This document shows, piece after piece, positions 33,189 to 45,182 of a DNA stretch of 64,000 bases (position 1 is its first letter; the number at the start of each line of letters is the position of its first letter). The notes beneath the pieces are model-generated. The model saw only the letters and a list, made by a program, of their open reading frames with translations, was not told the origin of the DNA and ran no database searches. Origin of the DNA: Bimuria novae-zelandiae CBS 107.79 (taxonomy: Eukaryota > Ascomycota > Dothideomycetes > Pleosporales > Didymosphaeriaceae); contig ML976746.1 in assembly GCA_010015655.1 (NCBI GenBank), positions 186,001 through 250,000 of the forward strand. Direction: 5' to 3'. The position numbers and the translations under genes were made by a program.

Positions 33189-35311
33189 ATGTCGTACACT
33201 CAGCGCGAGACTCCGGCAAGCTTGACTTCCGCGACCGAGATGATTCAAGACTGACATGCGACCAGATTCTTGTGGAGCTCTGCACTTTCCTGGTTGAGGA
33301 CATGTACGGTGAACTCGCTTCGGTAGGATAGCCCGTGGACGTCACCGGATTGCTAGGACAACATTATTGAGAGGCTGCCCATGTGTTACCCTGATATGAG
33401 TAATACAACGGCCGACAGTGCTCAATATATTCACCCTCTCGCGCTCCTCTCCCCCGGTCGTTTGCAAATCTCTGACTCTGGCAGCGCGTCTTCTCAGTCC
33501 TCGCGCGCTTCGGGCGGCAGCGGCGCGCCGAGATTTCGAAAGCATCCTACCTAAATTCGAACCAAATCAGCCTCGGTCTCGTCATTTTGACCCAGCAGCA
33601 CCTGGTCTTCCACTCGCCCTCGACCGAGCCTGTCGTCTTCTACGATATCGACTGGCAGCAATCCTATGCTCTGGTCCGTCATGCCAAAATTGCGCATTTC
33701 GTGGAGGAGCGCTTCGACAAGAAGACTGCAAACGTCGTATCGAACCTGCTGACGCTGGGCCACTCGTCCGTCGCAGACTTGAGAGAAGCCTATTTTGCAT
33801 CCTACAAGGGAGAAGAGGGGGCGGTGAATGGCACCAAGGTCAACGGATCCGTGAACGGTGTGAACGGCAACGGCGATACATCCAAGACAAACGGTACACA
33901 CCGCGAGCAAGATGAGGAGACTCTGGGATCCCCGGATGAGCTCTACGCTATCATCCAGACCCTCATGGAGCACGGCTGGGTCATCCAGGTTGCTGAGGCG
34001 CAGTACCTGTCCGCAGAGGATATGCACAACGTCGCGCGACAGCAAGCACTGAACGACCGATGGGGCGGCGCCGTTCCCACCGGTATCAAAGACAAAGACA
34101 TGCTTGCCCATCTCATCAGGGAGAACAAACGTCGCATGCGCGATGCCTGGCTGGAGGTTCCTCAGTTCTCTTCCAGAAAACGAAAAGCAGACGATTTCGA
34201 CTACGGCTCGAACAAGCGGACAAAGTTGAATGGAGGGGGGCAGTACGGCAGCACTGGCGGTTCAGAGTCCTCAGCCGAGGATGACTTGGTCATCCGTGTC
34301 AACCCCGAGAAAGCAGCCGTAGCAATGCGCAACGAGTACCTCGTCTCTCTCGTCGAGCAGCGTATAAGCTATTCCACTGCACGTCTCTATGAAATTATGC
34401 TACGGTCACTCGAGAAGAACATTCCCCGCTGCTTTGAAGAGTATCCGGACCCTCCACCGCTAAACGTCGAAGATCAGCCACAGCATGAGCCAAATTTGGA
34501 GCACGTGGTCAACGCCAAAGACGTTGCTCAGCGAGCCAAGATACTCAACATCGATATATGCAATGGATTAGATCCGAACGCTATCGCTCGAATCGTCAAG
34601 AATACAACCGTTGGGAAGGATGGTGTGCTATCGCCAGCTGTCGATCCTTCGTCACTGAACTTCCACGAACGGCTAGAGCTTGTTGAGGCTCATTTCAAAC
34701 TGCTCGAGGACCACCCTTTTCGCTTTGTCGTCTGGCAGGCGCGCGGTCAGTACAGAGTGGACTTTGACGTGATGGCTAAGACCTTGATCCAACAAGAGAT
34801 TGAGAACACGGTGTTGGCGCGGAAGAGCAATATTGGGATGAAGCTTATTCGTGCTTTGAAGAAGAAAGGCAAATTGGACGAGCGGCAGTTGTGTAACACC
34901 ATGATGGCCTCCCCAAATGACATCCGCACCATTGTCAACGATCTCACGGTCCAAGGCTTCGTACAGACGCAAGAGGTTCCCAAAGTCGATCGACGGGAGG
35001 CCAAGCTCTCGCTGCATCTCATCTGGTACGACGTTCAACGTGCCCGTGAAAAGCTTCTTCACGATACGTACAAGGGGCAAGTTCGTATCCTACAGCGCAT
35101 CGCCTTCGAACGCAAAAAGATCCAGGAGCTCCTGTCGAAAGCAAATCGCACCGATGTCGCCGGCAATGAGACGAAGTATCTCAAGCAGAGCGAGCTGGAT
35201 GACTTGAAAAAGTGGAAGGAGGTGCAAGAAAAGCTGTTGTTGCAGCTCTCCAGGGAAGACGACCTCGTTGCCGTTTTGCGAGACTATTGCGGGCCGCTGC
35301 TCACGGCCTAG
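33189..35311 (+). CDS. RPC82: RNA polymerase III subunit RPC82 (RPC3/hRPC62)
   Basis: The main exon runs from about 33571 to 35311. It encodes GLVILTQQHLVFHSPSTEP, then FYDIDWQQSYALVRHAKIAH, a low-complexity insert (NGVNGNGDTSKTNG), a basic segment (SRKRKADDFD) and the C-terminal winged-helix part ending AVLRDYCGPLLTA. Upstream exons 33189-33215 (MSYTQRETP, GC-AG intron) and 33266-33322 (ILVELCTFLVEDMYGELAS) match the family N-terminus. The segment joining them (33372-33570) is unclear: parts of two frames resemble the family (LLSPGRLQISD and LAARLLSPRALR). A further intron or a frameshift must lie there. RPC82 acts in the RPC82-34-31 subcomplex for Pol III initiation. Confidence 0.8.
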
Positions 35312-35862
35312 GCCATCTTTCCCACGCTATACAATATAGATGATGGAGTCGCGTGTCAATCCGCGACAACACCAAACATGTGCGCGACTTTTTTTCGCCG
35401 TGTGGCGACCATCTGCTCTGACATTTCAAAGCGGCGTTGGAGGAATTTATATTGCGATCATGAATTTTCTACGAAAAGTATTTGGGCTAGGAAAAGATAC
35501 CCCGAGCATGGACGGAGTTTTATCTCTCTCTTCTGTAGCTTTAGCATGTAGGGGTAGTCCCATTCTGACTCGAAGTCACATTTATTGGTGAGAATAGAAG
35601 CTCTTCCGACTTTTGTGCTACCTTTTTCTTTGATAAAGGGATGTGAGCTAGACCGTGCAATGCCCGGATAAAGTGTTGCAAAGGTAGTATAAATTATCTT
35701 TCCGGGAAAATCCGTTGGGAGTAAGTGTAAGCCAGATTTATCTCTATCTCTAGTTCAAACCGACCCGCGGGGTATACATATCCTCTCGAGCAGAAGAGGA
35801 CCTTGCTCTGGTCGTCCCTTTTCACATGTTGTGACTACTACTCCTGCCATCTTCCCTCTCCA
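35312..35862. other. Convergent intergenic region between RPC82 and the BOR1-like gene
   Basis: 3' flanks of two genes that converge. An 83-codon open frame at 35340-35591 shows no recognisable similarity and is not called. Confidence 0.4.
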
Positions 35863-38053
35863 CTACGCCTTCTCAATGCTATCCAACCCATCCCTTTCTG
35901 CCGTCCGAAAACTATTCCTCCTCCTCCCTACCCCCTCCTTCCCTCCTCCCCTCCGAACCTCCTCCCCAAGACTTTCACGCCCCCGCTCCCCCCTCTCCGC
36001 CTCATCACTCTCACTCAACACCCCCTCCCCCCTCCCCTCCGGCACCACAACCTCCCCATGATTCCCGCCCACGCTCTCCATCGTAAACGGACTCGCAGTC
36101 GGCGCATCCAACACCCCCAACTCCTCTGCCGTAAACCACCTCGGCAACCCCCACGTGCGCATCGGAATATACAACAAGATAAACACCGGAAAGCCTATCG
36201 CGGCAATCGTCTGCGTAATCGCGAAGGTAGCGCCGAACCCGATGAGCTCGAGCGCGACGAACGCCCAGATAGCGCTGCGGCGTTGCATGCGTTTTAGAGG
36301 GTCGGAGGCGGGGGTGAGGGTGGAGTCGCGGAGGAGGAAGAGGAGTTTGAGGGTTATGCCGTTGGCTTCGAGGGCTTGGATGCCCATGACGAAGAAGAGC
36401 CCCGCGAGCACGGCTTGCGGGATGAGGTGTAGGACGATGAGGAGGGGGCCGGTCATGGTGCCGAGGGTGAGGAGGCCTTGCGCGAGGTTGGAGACGCGCT
36501 GTTCGACGACGTGGTCGATGACGCGGGTGGGATGGCCTTTGTGCGCTTCGTCGTCGTCCGAGGAGGAGAGCGTGCGCGTGACGCAGAGGCTCGTTGTGTG
36601 GAAGGGCGCTTGGGGGATGAGGCCGTTGGGGAACGGGATCCCGAGGAGCCCGGCAACACCTGTGGTGAGGCCGAGCAGGAAGATGTCCCAGTGGAAGCCG
36701 GCGGGTTTGCGCAGCGGGAACTCGGTGCCTTGAGCGATGAGCGAGGAGACGTTGTGGTCGAACCAGAAGAGGATGGTGAGGAGGATGGCGAAGGGGATCG
36801 CGAGGAAGACGTCGCCCACGCTGATGTCCCAGAAGTGGATGAACCAGCCGCGCTCGGTCGTCGGGAAGAAGGCTTTGCTCGTCGGCAGTTTGAGCAGCTC
36901 GATGTGTGCCATTTTGCCGATGTGCACGAAGCCTGTGAAGAAGACGACGGTGAGGGGCGTGCCGTAGTCTTCGACGAACTTGCGGACGTGGCGCTGGAAG
37001 AGGCTCGACGTGCCTACGATGCCGCAGATGTAGGCTACACCGGTGACGAGGAGCGCGATGGTGATAGAGAGGTAGGCTGAGGCGTCGGAGATTTCCCACT
37101 GGCGTGTGAGGACTTGGATGCCTTTTTGGAGGTAGATGAACGCGACGTAGAAGCCGAATATATCGCAGGAGAATCTTGTGACGTAGCGGAGGCCGTTGCA
37201 AGAGTTCGTGATGGCGAGGATCCAGTGGAATATTAGGGACCATCTGCGCTGTGTTAGCTGCATGCCTCGAGTACTAGAAGAGTGTAAACTCACATCCCAA
37301 TCCACGCCATGAAGGCAAAATAGTTCGTACCCCGGGGGGTTATGATGTCGTACACGGTGTAATTGAAGACCGTTATAGGACCTTAAAATGGTAAGCTGAT
37401 GGTGGAATGACTGGAAAAGATCTTCTCACCTGTCACTCCCACGATGACAAGCGGCTGGCACGCAGCCAAAGAGAACACCACCGATGCGAGAACAGACGAC
37501 AGGAGCACTTCATTGACGCCAAAGCTCTGATTCGTCTTCTCAAACATGTCCAGACTAAAAGCCAGAGCGGGGAGAATACTGGACCATCGTCAGCACATGA
37601 CCTACTTCACCTTCATGGCCCAGAAAGTCCAATGCAGCCAGCGCCGGCTCAATTCGTGTTGATGTTCACGCATAGAGACGAGGCAGAGGCTGGGTAGCAA
37701 TGTATTGATACATACTTCGCAAAGTACATGTACACAGTCGCAGGGACCACGCGATAGTCCCACGCGTCCGCGAAGTCGCACCAGTAGAACGGCGCCCTTC
37801 TCCGTATGTCATTGTACATACCAGCAAAGAGCCTGGTCTTCCACCAAGTGTTCTTCTTCGACTTTGCCGACCGTCTCGAAGACTGCGTGTTCTCCCGGCT
37901 CAGCCCATCGTCGTGAGACGACGTGCGGGCTTTCGACGAGGCGAAGGGTATTCGCGACTTCCATGTCTTCTTGAAGCGGGTTTGGGATGCGCCACTGCGG
38001 AGGGAAACGCCATGGCTTTGCGTGGGGACAGTGAGCGCTTCTGCTGGAGGCAT
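35863..38053 (-). CDS. BOR1-like anion/borate transporter (HCO3- transporter family, SLC4)
   Basis: Exons 38053-37716, 37578-37430, 37381-37294 and 37243-35863 join in frame to 651 residues. A basic N-terminal tail of about 80 residues precedes the membrane domain. Recognisable SLC4/Bor1 segments are FAGMYNDIRRRAPFYWCDFA, QSFGVNEVLLSSVLAS, GPITVFNYTVYD, WDISVGDVFLAIPFA, GLLGIPFPNGLIPQAP and EQRVSNLAQGLL. A hydrophilic, Gly/Glu/Arg-rich tail follows the last membrane segment. Yeast Bor1 exports borate at the plasma membrane and affects vacuolar sorting. The substrate here (borate or bicarbonate) is inferred from family only. The first ATG at 38053 is used because the upstream in-frame codon is GTG. 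Confidence 0.88.
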
Positions 38054-38697
38054 GATGGTGGTTCGGAGCGGAGACACTGAATGATCGGGGACCTCAGAAG
38101 AAAGCCATGTAGCAGCTAAATGCTGAGTTTAAAGCAATAGAGGCAGCGGTGAGGTTAGTATAAGAAAGGGTCCAGCAGAGGATCTTATCCCCGGGCTTGC
38201 ACGTCGGCTACAAGGTCCCGCAAAATCTCGATGCGCACTTGTGGATACTGAGACCAGCTGCGAGAACGACTAGCTTGGCGCGCGTCATACTGAAGCACCC
38301 GCATTCTACAGCTGTCGTGCGGCTGGCAGTGCAAGTCTGTACTTAGACGAAATGGCACAAATGGAGAAGAATTACGTAAATGGGATCAGTACCGTGGTGC
38401 GAAAGGGTAGGTAATGGATCGGTGCAAGCTGTCAAAATCTTGTGGCGCTGAATGTGGTTTACAAAGATCTGCGGCACTAACTTAGTCAAGTGTCACTTCC
38501 GGATCTTCGTATTACTCAAGTGATTCTGCCCGAGCAGAAATAACACATGCGGGACAAGACACCATACCGCGAAACATTACAAAGCACTATCCGTATGTTC
38601 TCCCCACACACATCCAGTTCTGAGCTGTGACGATCCTGCGTATCGCAAATTCCTGTGATTCTTATTGGCCAAGTCCGTCATTGCATGTGAACAACTC
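38054..38697. other. Intergenic region between the BOR1-like gene and the Cys-rich membrane protein gene
   Basis: Balanced sequence with no gene recognised. It contains the promoter of the BOR1-like gene and the 3' flank of the next minus-strand gene. Confidence 0.4.
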
Positions 38698-39739
38698 TTA
38701 GCCCGTGATACGATGAGAATGATTAACACTCCTGCCGTCTGCTTCGAGTAGACGCGCCCCGTCCGCTTCAATAGGGTGCACAGCGGTAACTTCGATGGGA
38801 GTTTGATTGCACCGCAACTCGTATACTTGCGAATCCGGTGGCGTTTCGTAGATTTCTTGCGCGTCTATCTCGGGGGCTCTTCTTGAGTGCCGCGGCAGAT
38901 TTGACGTGAAATTTGGTTTTTCCTTCTCCTCCAACGCGTCGGACGTATCCATTGCTTTCCGGTCGTCTTTTTTGATGCTCCTGCGCATGAGCAAGCGTAT
39001 GGCAACTAGCGCTAAGAGCAACAATGCTGCGAGTGGTACTGCGACTGCAACAGCGATGGTCACTGTGGTGTTTTTGCTACCATTACTGCTCGGAGCATCG
39101 ATTCTGCTCGTTGCAGTGGATGTTTCGGTGCTAGTCAGTCTGCTCGTCGCAGTTGACCTTCCGGTACTGGCCATAATTGTGACTGTGACAGTCTCAAAAT
39201 TGCGAGCATCCGTGTCTCCACTGGAGCGATCCCATATAATCTGTCCTGTATCAAGCTCAAAAGGCTTGTCAGAGCCAAGAGTAGGGCTGCCGCAGGTGAA
39301 TGTAGCCGAGTCAAATTCTTTACTGCAGCAAAATCCGCCCACTGCACTGTTATTGACCAACATAAGAGCCATATCAGTGTCGGAGCTCACTTTACATCTA
39401 TCACCACTGCCTAATTCTTGCATGTGGATCGCCAGTCATACCATCTTTGCAGTACTGTGGGCATGCTGGACTATCAAACGAGCGATCCGTACAGCTCGAT
39501 CTTGCGATGCGAAGACCGTACGCGAATCGCTCTCGTCCTTGTTGGAAGCAGTATCCATTGTTGATGCATGCATCTGTTTTCTTGCAGCAGTGGCTGACCC
39601 CTGCTTTTTGGTTGCATGGCGTATAGTCGTGGAGCTGCTTTCCATTCGGAAAGTAGCAGAGACTGTTTGCGGTCAGAGAACGGACCCTTCCATATAATAA
39701 TAAGAAGGCGTAGGCTGCTTTTACACGTGCGTGAGTCAT
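38698..39739 (-). CDS. Cys-rich secreted/single-pass type I membrane protein, function unknown
   Basis: The N-terminal part (39739 to about 39456) begins with a signal peptide (MTHARVKAAYAFLLLYGRVR) and a Cys-rich module. Its pattern, LCYFPNGKQLHDYTPCN, HCCKKTDACINNGYCFQQG, then CTDRSFDSPACPQYC, is common in fungal surface proteins. The second part (from about 39410) continues with FCCSKEFDSATFTCGS and a Ser/Thr-rich stalk. One membrane span (VAVAVPLAALLLLALVAIRL) and a charged tail of about 85 residues follow. The two parts are in different frames. A 49-bp intron (39455-39407; GTACTG donor, GGCAG acceptor) would join them but removes the QYC motif, so a frameshift is also possible. The product is likely a cell-surface sensor or wall-associated protein. 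Confidence 0.6.
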
Positions 39740-41849
39740 GTCGATAGCGCTTCGCAGATTAGTTTGACGCTGAAGGCTCGGCAGACAAGCTGTATATATG
39801 TACTAACGACCAAGTCCGGGTATGGCCCCCAAAAATGTGTAGCACAACATATCTCGTACACAATAGCCTGTACTTCCAGTCGGTAGCCTATCAATGGCCA
39901 TTCATTGATCAAGTGTCTTTCTTCAGCAACCTCGTGTTGCAATTAACACTAGAAACCTGCAGTGGTTCATCATGGCTTGTCGTATTGTGAAGATAATGCA
40001 CCATTCTTAGTGCGTCTATTCCAAGATTTGTTGTAGTATGTGGTTGGAATGATATCGCGGAGTGGAAAGGGCGGACAACTCCAAATGCTTACTGGAGGCA
40101 GCTGCACAATTTGGTAGGGCTCGAAGTACGCAAAGCAACTCTTTCGCTGGATACTGATTTACCTGCAGATTGCGTATAAGGGTACGGCAGATGCATCGGA
40201 TTCGCTTTCCCGCGTAGGATTAGGTCAGAACTAAATATATCAACGTCTCGTCGTCAACCTCGTATCGTCCTCAACCTCGTATCATCAACTAGGAAACCTT
40301 CCGGATTAGTACTGAAGAGGACAGAAAGTGTAATCCCATTTGAGACGATAACAATGTGGTTATGTTGACCTTATTGACCACGTTCAATCAAATCTGCAAG
40401 CATTATGTATGTGAAGCACTCTCTTGCGGAAGCATCGCTTTCTTAGGATAGAAAGACAATACGTCGCGTGAGGCTGTGAGCACGGGAGGTGCGAAGGCTA
40501 GGCCAGGAATATCAAAAAAGCAAGTAAGAGTCCATCCCATCTCTACTCCGAGGTGTCAAATAAGGCGGGCCGATCTTTCTCTATGTGTGGTTCCTAGTGC
40601 TGTCTTGTCTGGCTGGGGATATACCAGCTTGCCATATACATTCCGAGGGTGATTAACAGAGCTTTGATTTCGTGTTTCTGTGAACGTGTAAATAACAGCG
40701 CAGTGTCTGTGTGCTTTCTGTACATGACACCGAAGAGATCTTGCATAGTCGCCATGTCGAACGAGAACAGTCCGTAGCAACACTCTCCACGGGGCCGAGG
40801 CTGGTATAAATGATCCGTATACCATGATGCTCCTCGGGATCCATGAACGTCTTTGGATTTCTCTTACCGGGAAGGAGATGCTTACAGCTCTATCTCGTCT
40901 GCGCAGCCACCACTCGGATCAAACCACTCAACCTCCTCAACATTCTCTACAATTAGAAACCCAACACATTTTCCCTTCCCATTGCTATCCAATCCACATC
41001 CTCGTTCATTAAAAAAAAGAATCTTTGTTTTCAAAATCATACCAAACATACACTAAAATACCTCCCCCGTACTTCTCTGTACAATGAGTATGGCGCAGTA
41101 CCCCGGAGTACATCTGAATACTTGTCATTTTGGACACACCAACTTTTAAGAATACGTCGAACTCTTTGAGGGTAGGCGAACTGATTTTTTAAAAAAAAAA
41201 AAAAAAAAAAATAGCATTGCAATTCTTAGTGTCAAGGAGAAGGTCTGCCAAGTGACGGGCTTGGTAGATGAAGGCAACAAGGCCATCGTGAAAGGCTAAG
41301 CGAGGCCCATGCCTCAGGTATCAACGAACGACCTACATACCTAGACGCCGGTGAGAACAATGTGAGGTTTGGACATCGTGAAAGTGATATCCTCTACGGA
41401 GATGAATGAGGAATCAAGGTCGAACGCGCATCAAGGCTACATGTATGAGATGGCATGCTGCTTTACAAGCACAGCTGCTGGCTTCGGGACGCATCGATGT
41501 CAAGGCATTGCCCTCAAGCTCAAGCGCGTGGGATGACAACCGTGGCTATCTATTGGGCATTTAGCGCTCCAGGCGTACCGAAACTTGCACATTGGTGACG
41601 TCGACTGGCAAGCAATGCATATTAGAAGTCGTCTATGGCTCCGAAGGCATAGACAACCTGGGTATTATTGCTGATTCTAGCGCTGTAATCAAACCGAAAG
41701 TTATACCGCCTTGCGCTATTATGTCACCCATCCTGTGGCAATACAGGGCTTCCAGGCTCTTGTCCCGGGTTCCGTGTATTCGTGCCGGAAGACACCTCTG
41801 AACGCCGATATCGTGTCTCCCTACTTCATACACCAAGCCGCCAAGTACG
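39740..41849. other. Long intergenic region, no gene recognised
   Basis: About 2.1 kb of balanced sequence. Open frames are short and overlap on both strands without recognisable domains. A run of about 20 A residues lies at 41191-41211. A pyrimidine-rich stretch occurs near 40920-41000. A non-coding transcript cannot be excluded from sequence alone. Confidence 0.35.
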
Positions 41850-42664
41850 CTACAAGAACCGCCACCAGATGAAGAAGATTATGATGAAGCCGAGCGCACC
41901 AAAGGGACCGTACTACACTCTATTAGTCTCAATAAACAGATGTGCCTCGTTCAAGCTGTTCCTACCTGCTTCAACAGCAACTCCCAGTTGATTCTCACTG
42001 CGGCTTTCCTGTACTTCCTGCTGTCTTCCCGTAACCGACTCGACATGTCGCCCATGCGCTCAAGACTGTCTCCTCTGTACAGCAGGTCCTCTATGTTCTT
42101 GGTCATGACCTTGGTCACGTCCTTCAGCTCGCTGTTCAGCTTGTCCAGATTCTGTGTCGCGCGCGTGTCTTGATACGTCTCCTTCGTCTGCTGGATGTAT
42201 TTGTCGAAGCCATTGAGGGCGTACGGACGTAGCGTAGGGCTGCTGTACGATTCGGGCTTGTAGTTGTTCTCGAACTCAGTCTGCAGGTCGGAAAGGTATG
42301 TGAAGGCGAGCTTGCGGGGGTAGGAGCGATTGCATATGCACAGGAAGGCGAGGTCATAGCGGTCGTTTATAGAGTAGTGATAGGTGTATTTGCCGCTTTC
42401 GATGGTGCCCTGGGGCTCGGAATTGCGGTTCAGGCGGCGTTGGACGAGCTTGGCCTTGTTGATGACCTCGTTCAGTTCGGGGTCTAACTGATATTCGTGA
42501 GCGACGCACGTGAATATGCTACATCTTCCGTACCTCTCTGAGTTCAGTTGAAGCGCATAGAACGAGGCCTATTCATCATTAGTTGCCTTGCTTGCTGAGA
42601 AGCGTTTCTTTGGGAAGCGTGACGTACTGCCCTCGAGCCGCGACACCACCGTGTGCTCAATCAT
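41850..42664 (-). CDS. SEC22: SEC22, R-SNARE of ER-Golgi transport
   Basis: Exons 42664-42628, 42568-42534, 42487-41966 and 41912-41850 join exactly to 218 residues, the normal size. The longin domain reads MIEHTVVSRLEG...LVLCAST, KAKLVQRRLNRNSEPQG, then YDLAFLCICNRSYPRKLAFT. The SNARE motif spans NLDKLNSELKDVTKVMTKNI and EDLLYRGDSLERMGDMSSRL with the zero-layer Arg in YRGDS. The last exon encodes the tail anchor GALGFIIIFFIWWRFL. Sec22 functions in COPII/COPI vesicle fusion and in autophagy-related trafficking. Two of the exons are under 40 bp, so automated models may miss the start. Confidence 0.93.
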
Positions 42665-43891
42665 TGTGTGGGCGCAAGTATTCCGGATCTTTTTTCAACG
42701 ACTGCGGGCTTGCTTCGAAAAGGATACGATAGTCGTGTTCGCTCAGAGGCGAGAGTTACGTGAGCAGAGGCTACGTGTTGCTCTTGAGCTCCGAGCTCCC
42801 GTGGCTAAGGGAAGCTGCGATGTCCGGCGAAGTGCGCACGGGCCACTTCATGTTCGGCGGGCAGTACATTTGAGTAGGAAACATCGTGACATCCACGCGT
42901 TGTCTCCGGTCTACCTTATGCGCCTAGCGGATTGCAGTATTTGAAGCAAGCGAACGCGTCTAAACAGCATGTTGTGAGTATATATATCGCAGTTGTGGCT
43001 CGTGGGCGTTGTTCCTATGCCGTGCCACCACACTTTCTTTTGAGCAAGATGCTAGGCACTTTTTCCGTGTCGTTACAACCCAGCCTTGAACGTCACAACT
43101 GCAACAAATGTATATATTTCATACTCACGACCGACGCTGTTTGTAGTAATGCCCGTTTCTAGCACAGCTAGTCGCGTTTGTTCGAACACTGCAGACAGTT
43201 CAACGTCTATTTTCGCCTCCTCAACGTTTTGCGCTCCACATAAGCCCACGATTGCCGCCTTTTCAGCACCGCTGCCAGCACGCGCATGCCTCCGGGAGTA
43301 TCCTGAGATCAATCCGGCCATTTTGAGGACTTCTGGGTGCCTGTAAGGGCTGGTGTTGCTCGAAAGGATATCCCGCCCTCCTCTACCGTTAGAACACCTG
43401 CCAAGCCCTGCTACTCTTGCTCACCATGTCTCTCCCTGTACGGTATGTGATCTCAAAATCTCTTTAGAAGTACGCGTGATACGTCACCAGTCGGGAGCCC
43501 TTCTTTCCTCATTCGTAATACGGCTTGCCTCGGCCCATTTGTACCTTTCACTTCTCCTACTGCCCATTGTGCCACTGTTGAGCTTCGACGAATGCGAAAC
43601 ACCACACCTCTCACTTCACTTTCACCAACAAATTTTGACGCTCAAAAGTGGGTCAGCATATGCAACCCATTGTGCTCTGATTCACTCGGCGTATAATACC
43701 ACATGACGCACGCGTCCCAGCCACAGACTTATAAGAACAGGCCTTCCACCCTTCAGGAACCATCTCTCAAATATTCTCTTTCAGCCACCTCTGCCCGCGA
43801 CGCTGAAAGCATAGCAAACGTCACCACGATCTCTCCCCACCAAACTCGACAACCACTTCCAATTACACCAAGCAATCACCATTCGCCAACC
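42665..43891. other. Divergent intergenic region between SEC22 and the ASX-domain gene
   Basis: No gene firmly recognised. An 82-codon minus-strand frame at 43073-43321 starts with a good ATG but has no recognisable similarity. An in-frame ATG at 43703 could extend the ASX-domain protein by 63 residues, but that extension is low-complexity and not conserved in my reading. Confidence 0.35.
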
Positions 43892-44731
43892 ATGTCTCCA
43901 TACATGAACGACTGTTCTCCTCTCTCCTCCGTTGACTCACTTCCGACTCCGCCGGGCGCTTGGGTTGATGGTTACTTCCCCGAGGCACCTGCACCCACCG
44001 CCAAGGCAGCTTCTGTCTCCAATCTCGACTCAGTCAAGAACGGTGTTCCCGCCCCATCTCCAACAGGCTCAGTACAGTCAGTCGCCTCTACAGGAAGTAA
44101 GAAGCGCTCTCACCCCGAAGTTGAGGATCCCAAGATCGAGATGCCTCAAGTCAAGCGCCAGAAGAAGGCTACTCCCAAGGCAATTCCAAGGGCCACTCCC
44201 AAGACTGCCCCAAAAGCTACCGCACCTCCCGTCGGCACTCGCTCTAGCGGTCGAACCCGCAAAGCTCCGGAGCGTTTCACGCAGACCACCCCGCCTAAGA
44301 AAGTCAAAGCCGCGCCTGCCCGCAAGCCAGGCAGCAAGGTATTCGATCCCACCTACATCACAACCAACGCCAACAGCCGTCTCAAGAAGACCGACGTCTT
44401 CCACATGCTGCTCCAACCCAGTGCATGGACTTGCTTGCTTCCCGAGGAAAAGCTTCAGATTCTTGATCTACTATCAAAGAATTGCATCAACGTCAAGCTC
44501 GCCAACGATATTCGCGCCGGTACCGCTGCCGACAATGCGCGACCCAGGGAGTTCAACATCAATTTCAATCTCTTCCGCACCGACGTCGCAAAGTTCAAGG
44601 AGGACCTCGAGAACGGCCACTTTGGCAAGACGTGGCAGGTCTCCGCTGAGCAGGCCATCATTGGTCGCGCTGAAGGAAAATACGACGACTGGAAGGAACA
44701 GATGTCTGAGTTGTGGTGGGGTCAGAACTGA
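43892..44731 (+). CDS. ASX homology (DEUBAD-type) domain nuclear protein
   Basis: A single exon of 279 residues. The N-terminal ~125 residues are Pro/Ser/Lys-rich with basic clusters typical of a nuclear localisation signal (KKRSHPEVED, KRQKKATPKA). The C-terminal ~120 residues match the fungal ASX homology domain: LKKTDVFHMLLQPSAWTCLL, EEKLQILDLL, FNLFRTDVAKFKEDLENGHF, then GKYDDWKEQMSELWWGQ. The domain is related to the deubiquitinase-adaptor module of ASXL proteins and Rpn13/INO80G. A role in chromatin or deubiquitinase regulation is inferred from family only. The start at 43892 is preferred, and an upstream ATG at 43703 is in frame. Confidence 0.78.
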   Translation: MSPYMNDCSPLSSVDSLPTPPGAWVDGYFPEAPAPTAKAASVSNLDSVKNGVPAPSPTGSVQSVASTGSKKRSHPEVEDPKIEMPQVKRQKKATPKAIPRATPKTAPKATAPPVGTRSSGRTRKAPERFTQTTPPKKVKAAPARKPGSKVFDPTYITTNANSRLKKTDVFHMLLQPSAWTCLLPEEKLQILDLLSKNCINVKLANDIRAGTAADNARPREFNINFNLFRTDVAKFKEDLENGHFGKTWQVSAEQAIIGRAEGKYDDWKEQMSELWWGQN

Positions 44732-45182
44732 TTGCAGCTTGCGGCTCGTGGATGCTACGACACCGACAGAGGGTCGGCTATTGAGGATGCAGGCATTCTC
44801 AAGTGCATACAATGTCGTTTGTGTGCCTGGTGCTTTTTGTTATGCGACGTCGATTTAAGGGTCGGGTCACTGCGACAGCGAAACTGCTTACGTCGCACAA
44901 TCTTTCCGGGAACACGGCGTTTTAGAACCAACAGTACTTCGACACATCATCACCAGCGTTGTGCCCTTATTCTTTGTACTACAATCAAGCGGATCTGTTC
45001 GCTCAGTAGGCTCATTACTCTAGTACCAAGCCCTCTTCATCACGCCTTTGGCTCACTATCGCCCCAGTTGGGCTATCATCAGCCAGTATTGCCACGTTTA
45101 TCATCTACTGTATTTCAAGTAATTATAGCAAAAGCAATCTTACCATCTCACTGAAGTCGTGTCTTTGCAACAGCGTTAGGCG
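44732..45182. other. Intergenic region between the ASX-domain and arrestin-like genes
   Basis: Two genes transcribed in the same direction, with 451 bp between them. A CAAG-rich tract and GCGTTAGG just before the next ATG (45183) show nothing specific. No gene recognised. Confidence 0.35.

Noticed and set aside
35340..35591. 83-codon plus-strand ORF between RPC82 and the BOR1-like gene
   Set aside because: No similarity or splice context; more likely the 3' flank.
36011..37243. 410-codon open frame on the minus strand
   Set aside because: It overlaps the BOR1-like membrane domain in another frame, is His/Arg/Pro-rich with no domain, and comes from high GC at third positions.
43073..43321. 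82-codon minus-strand ORF (MAGLISGYSRRHARAGSGAE...)
   Set aside because: Good start and open frame but no recognisable similarity, splice support or conservation visible; left as part of the intergenic note.
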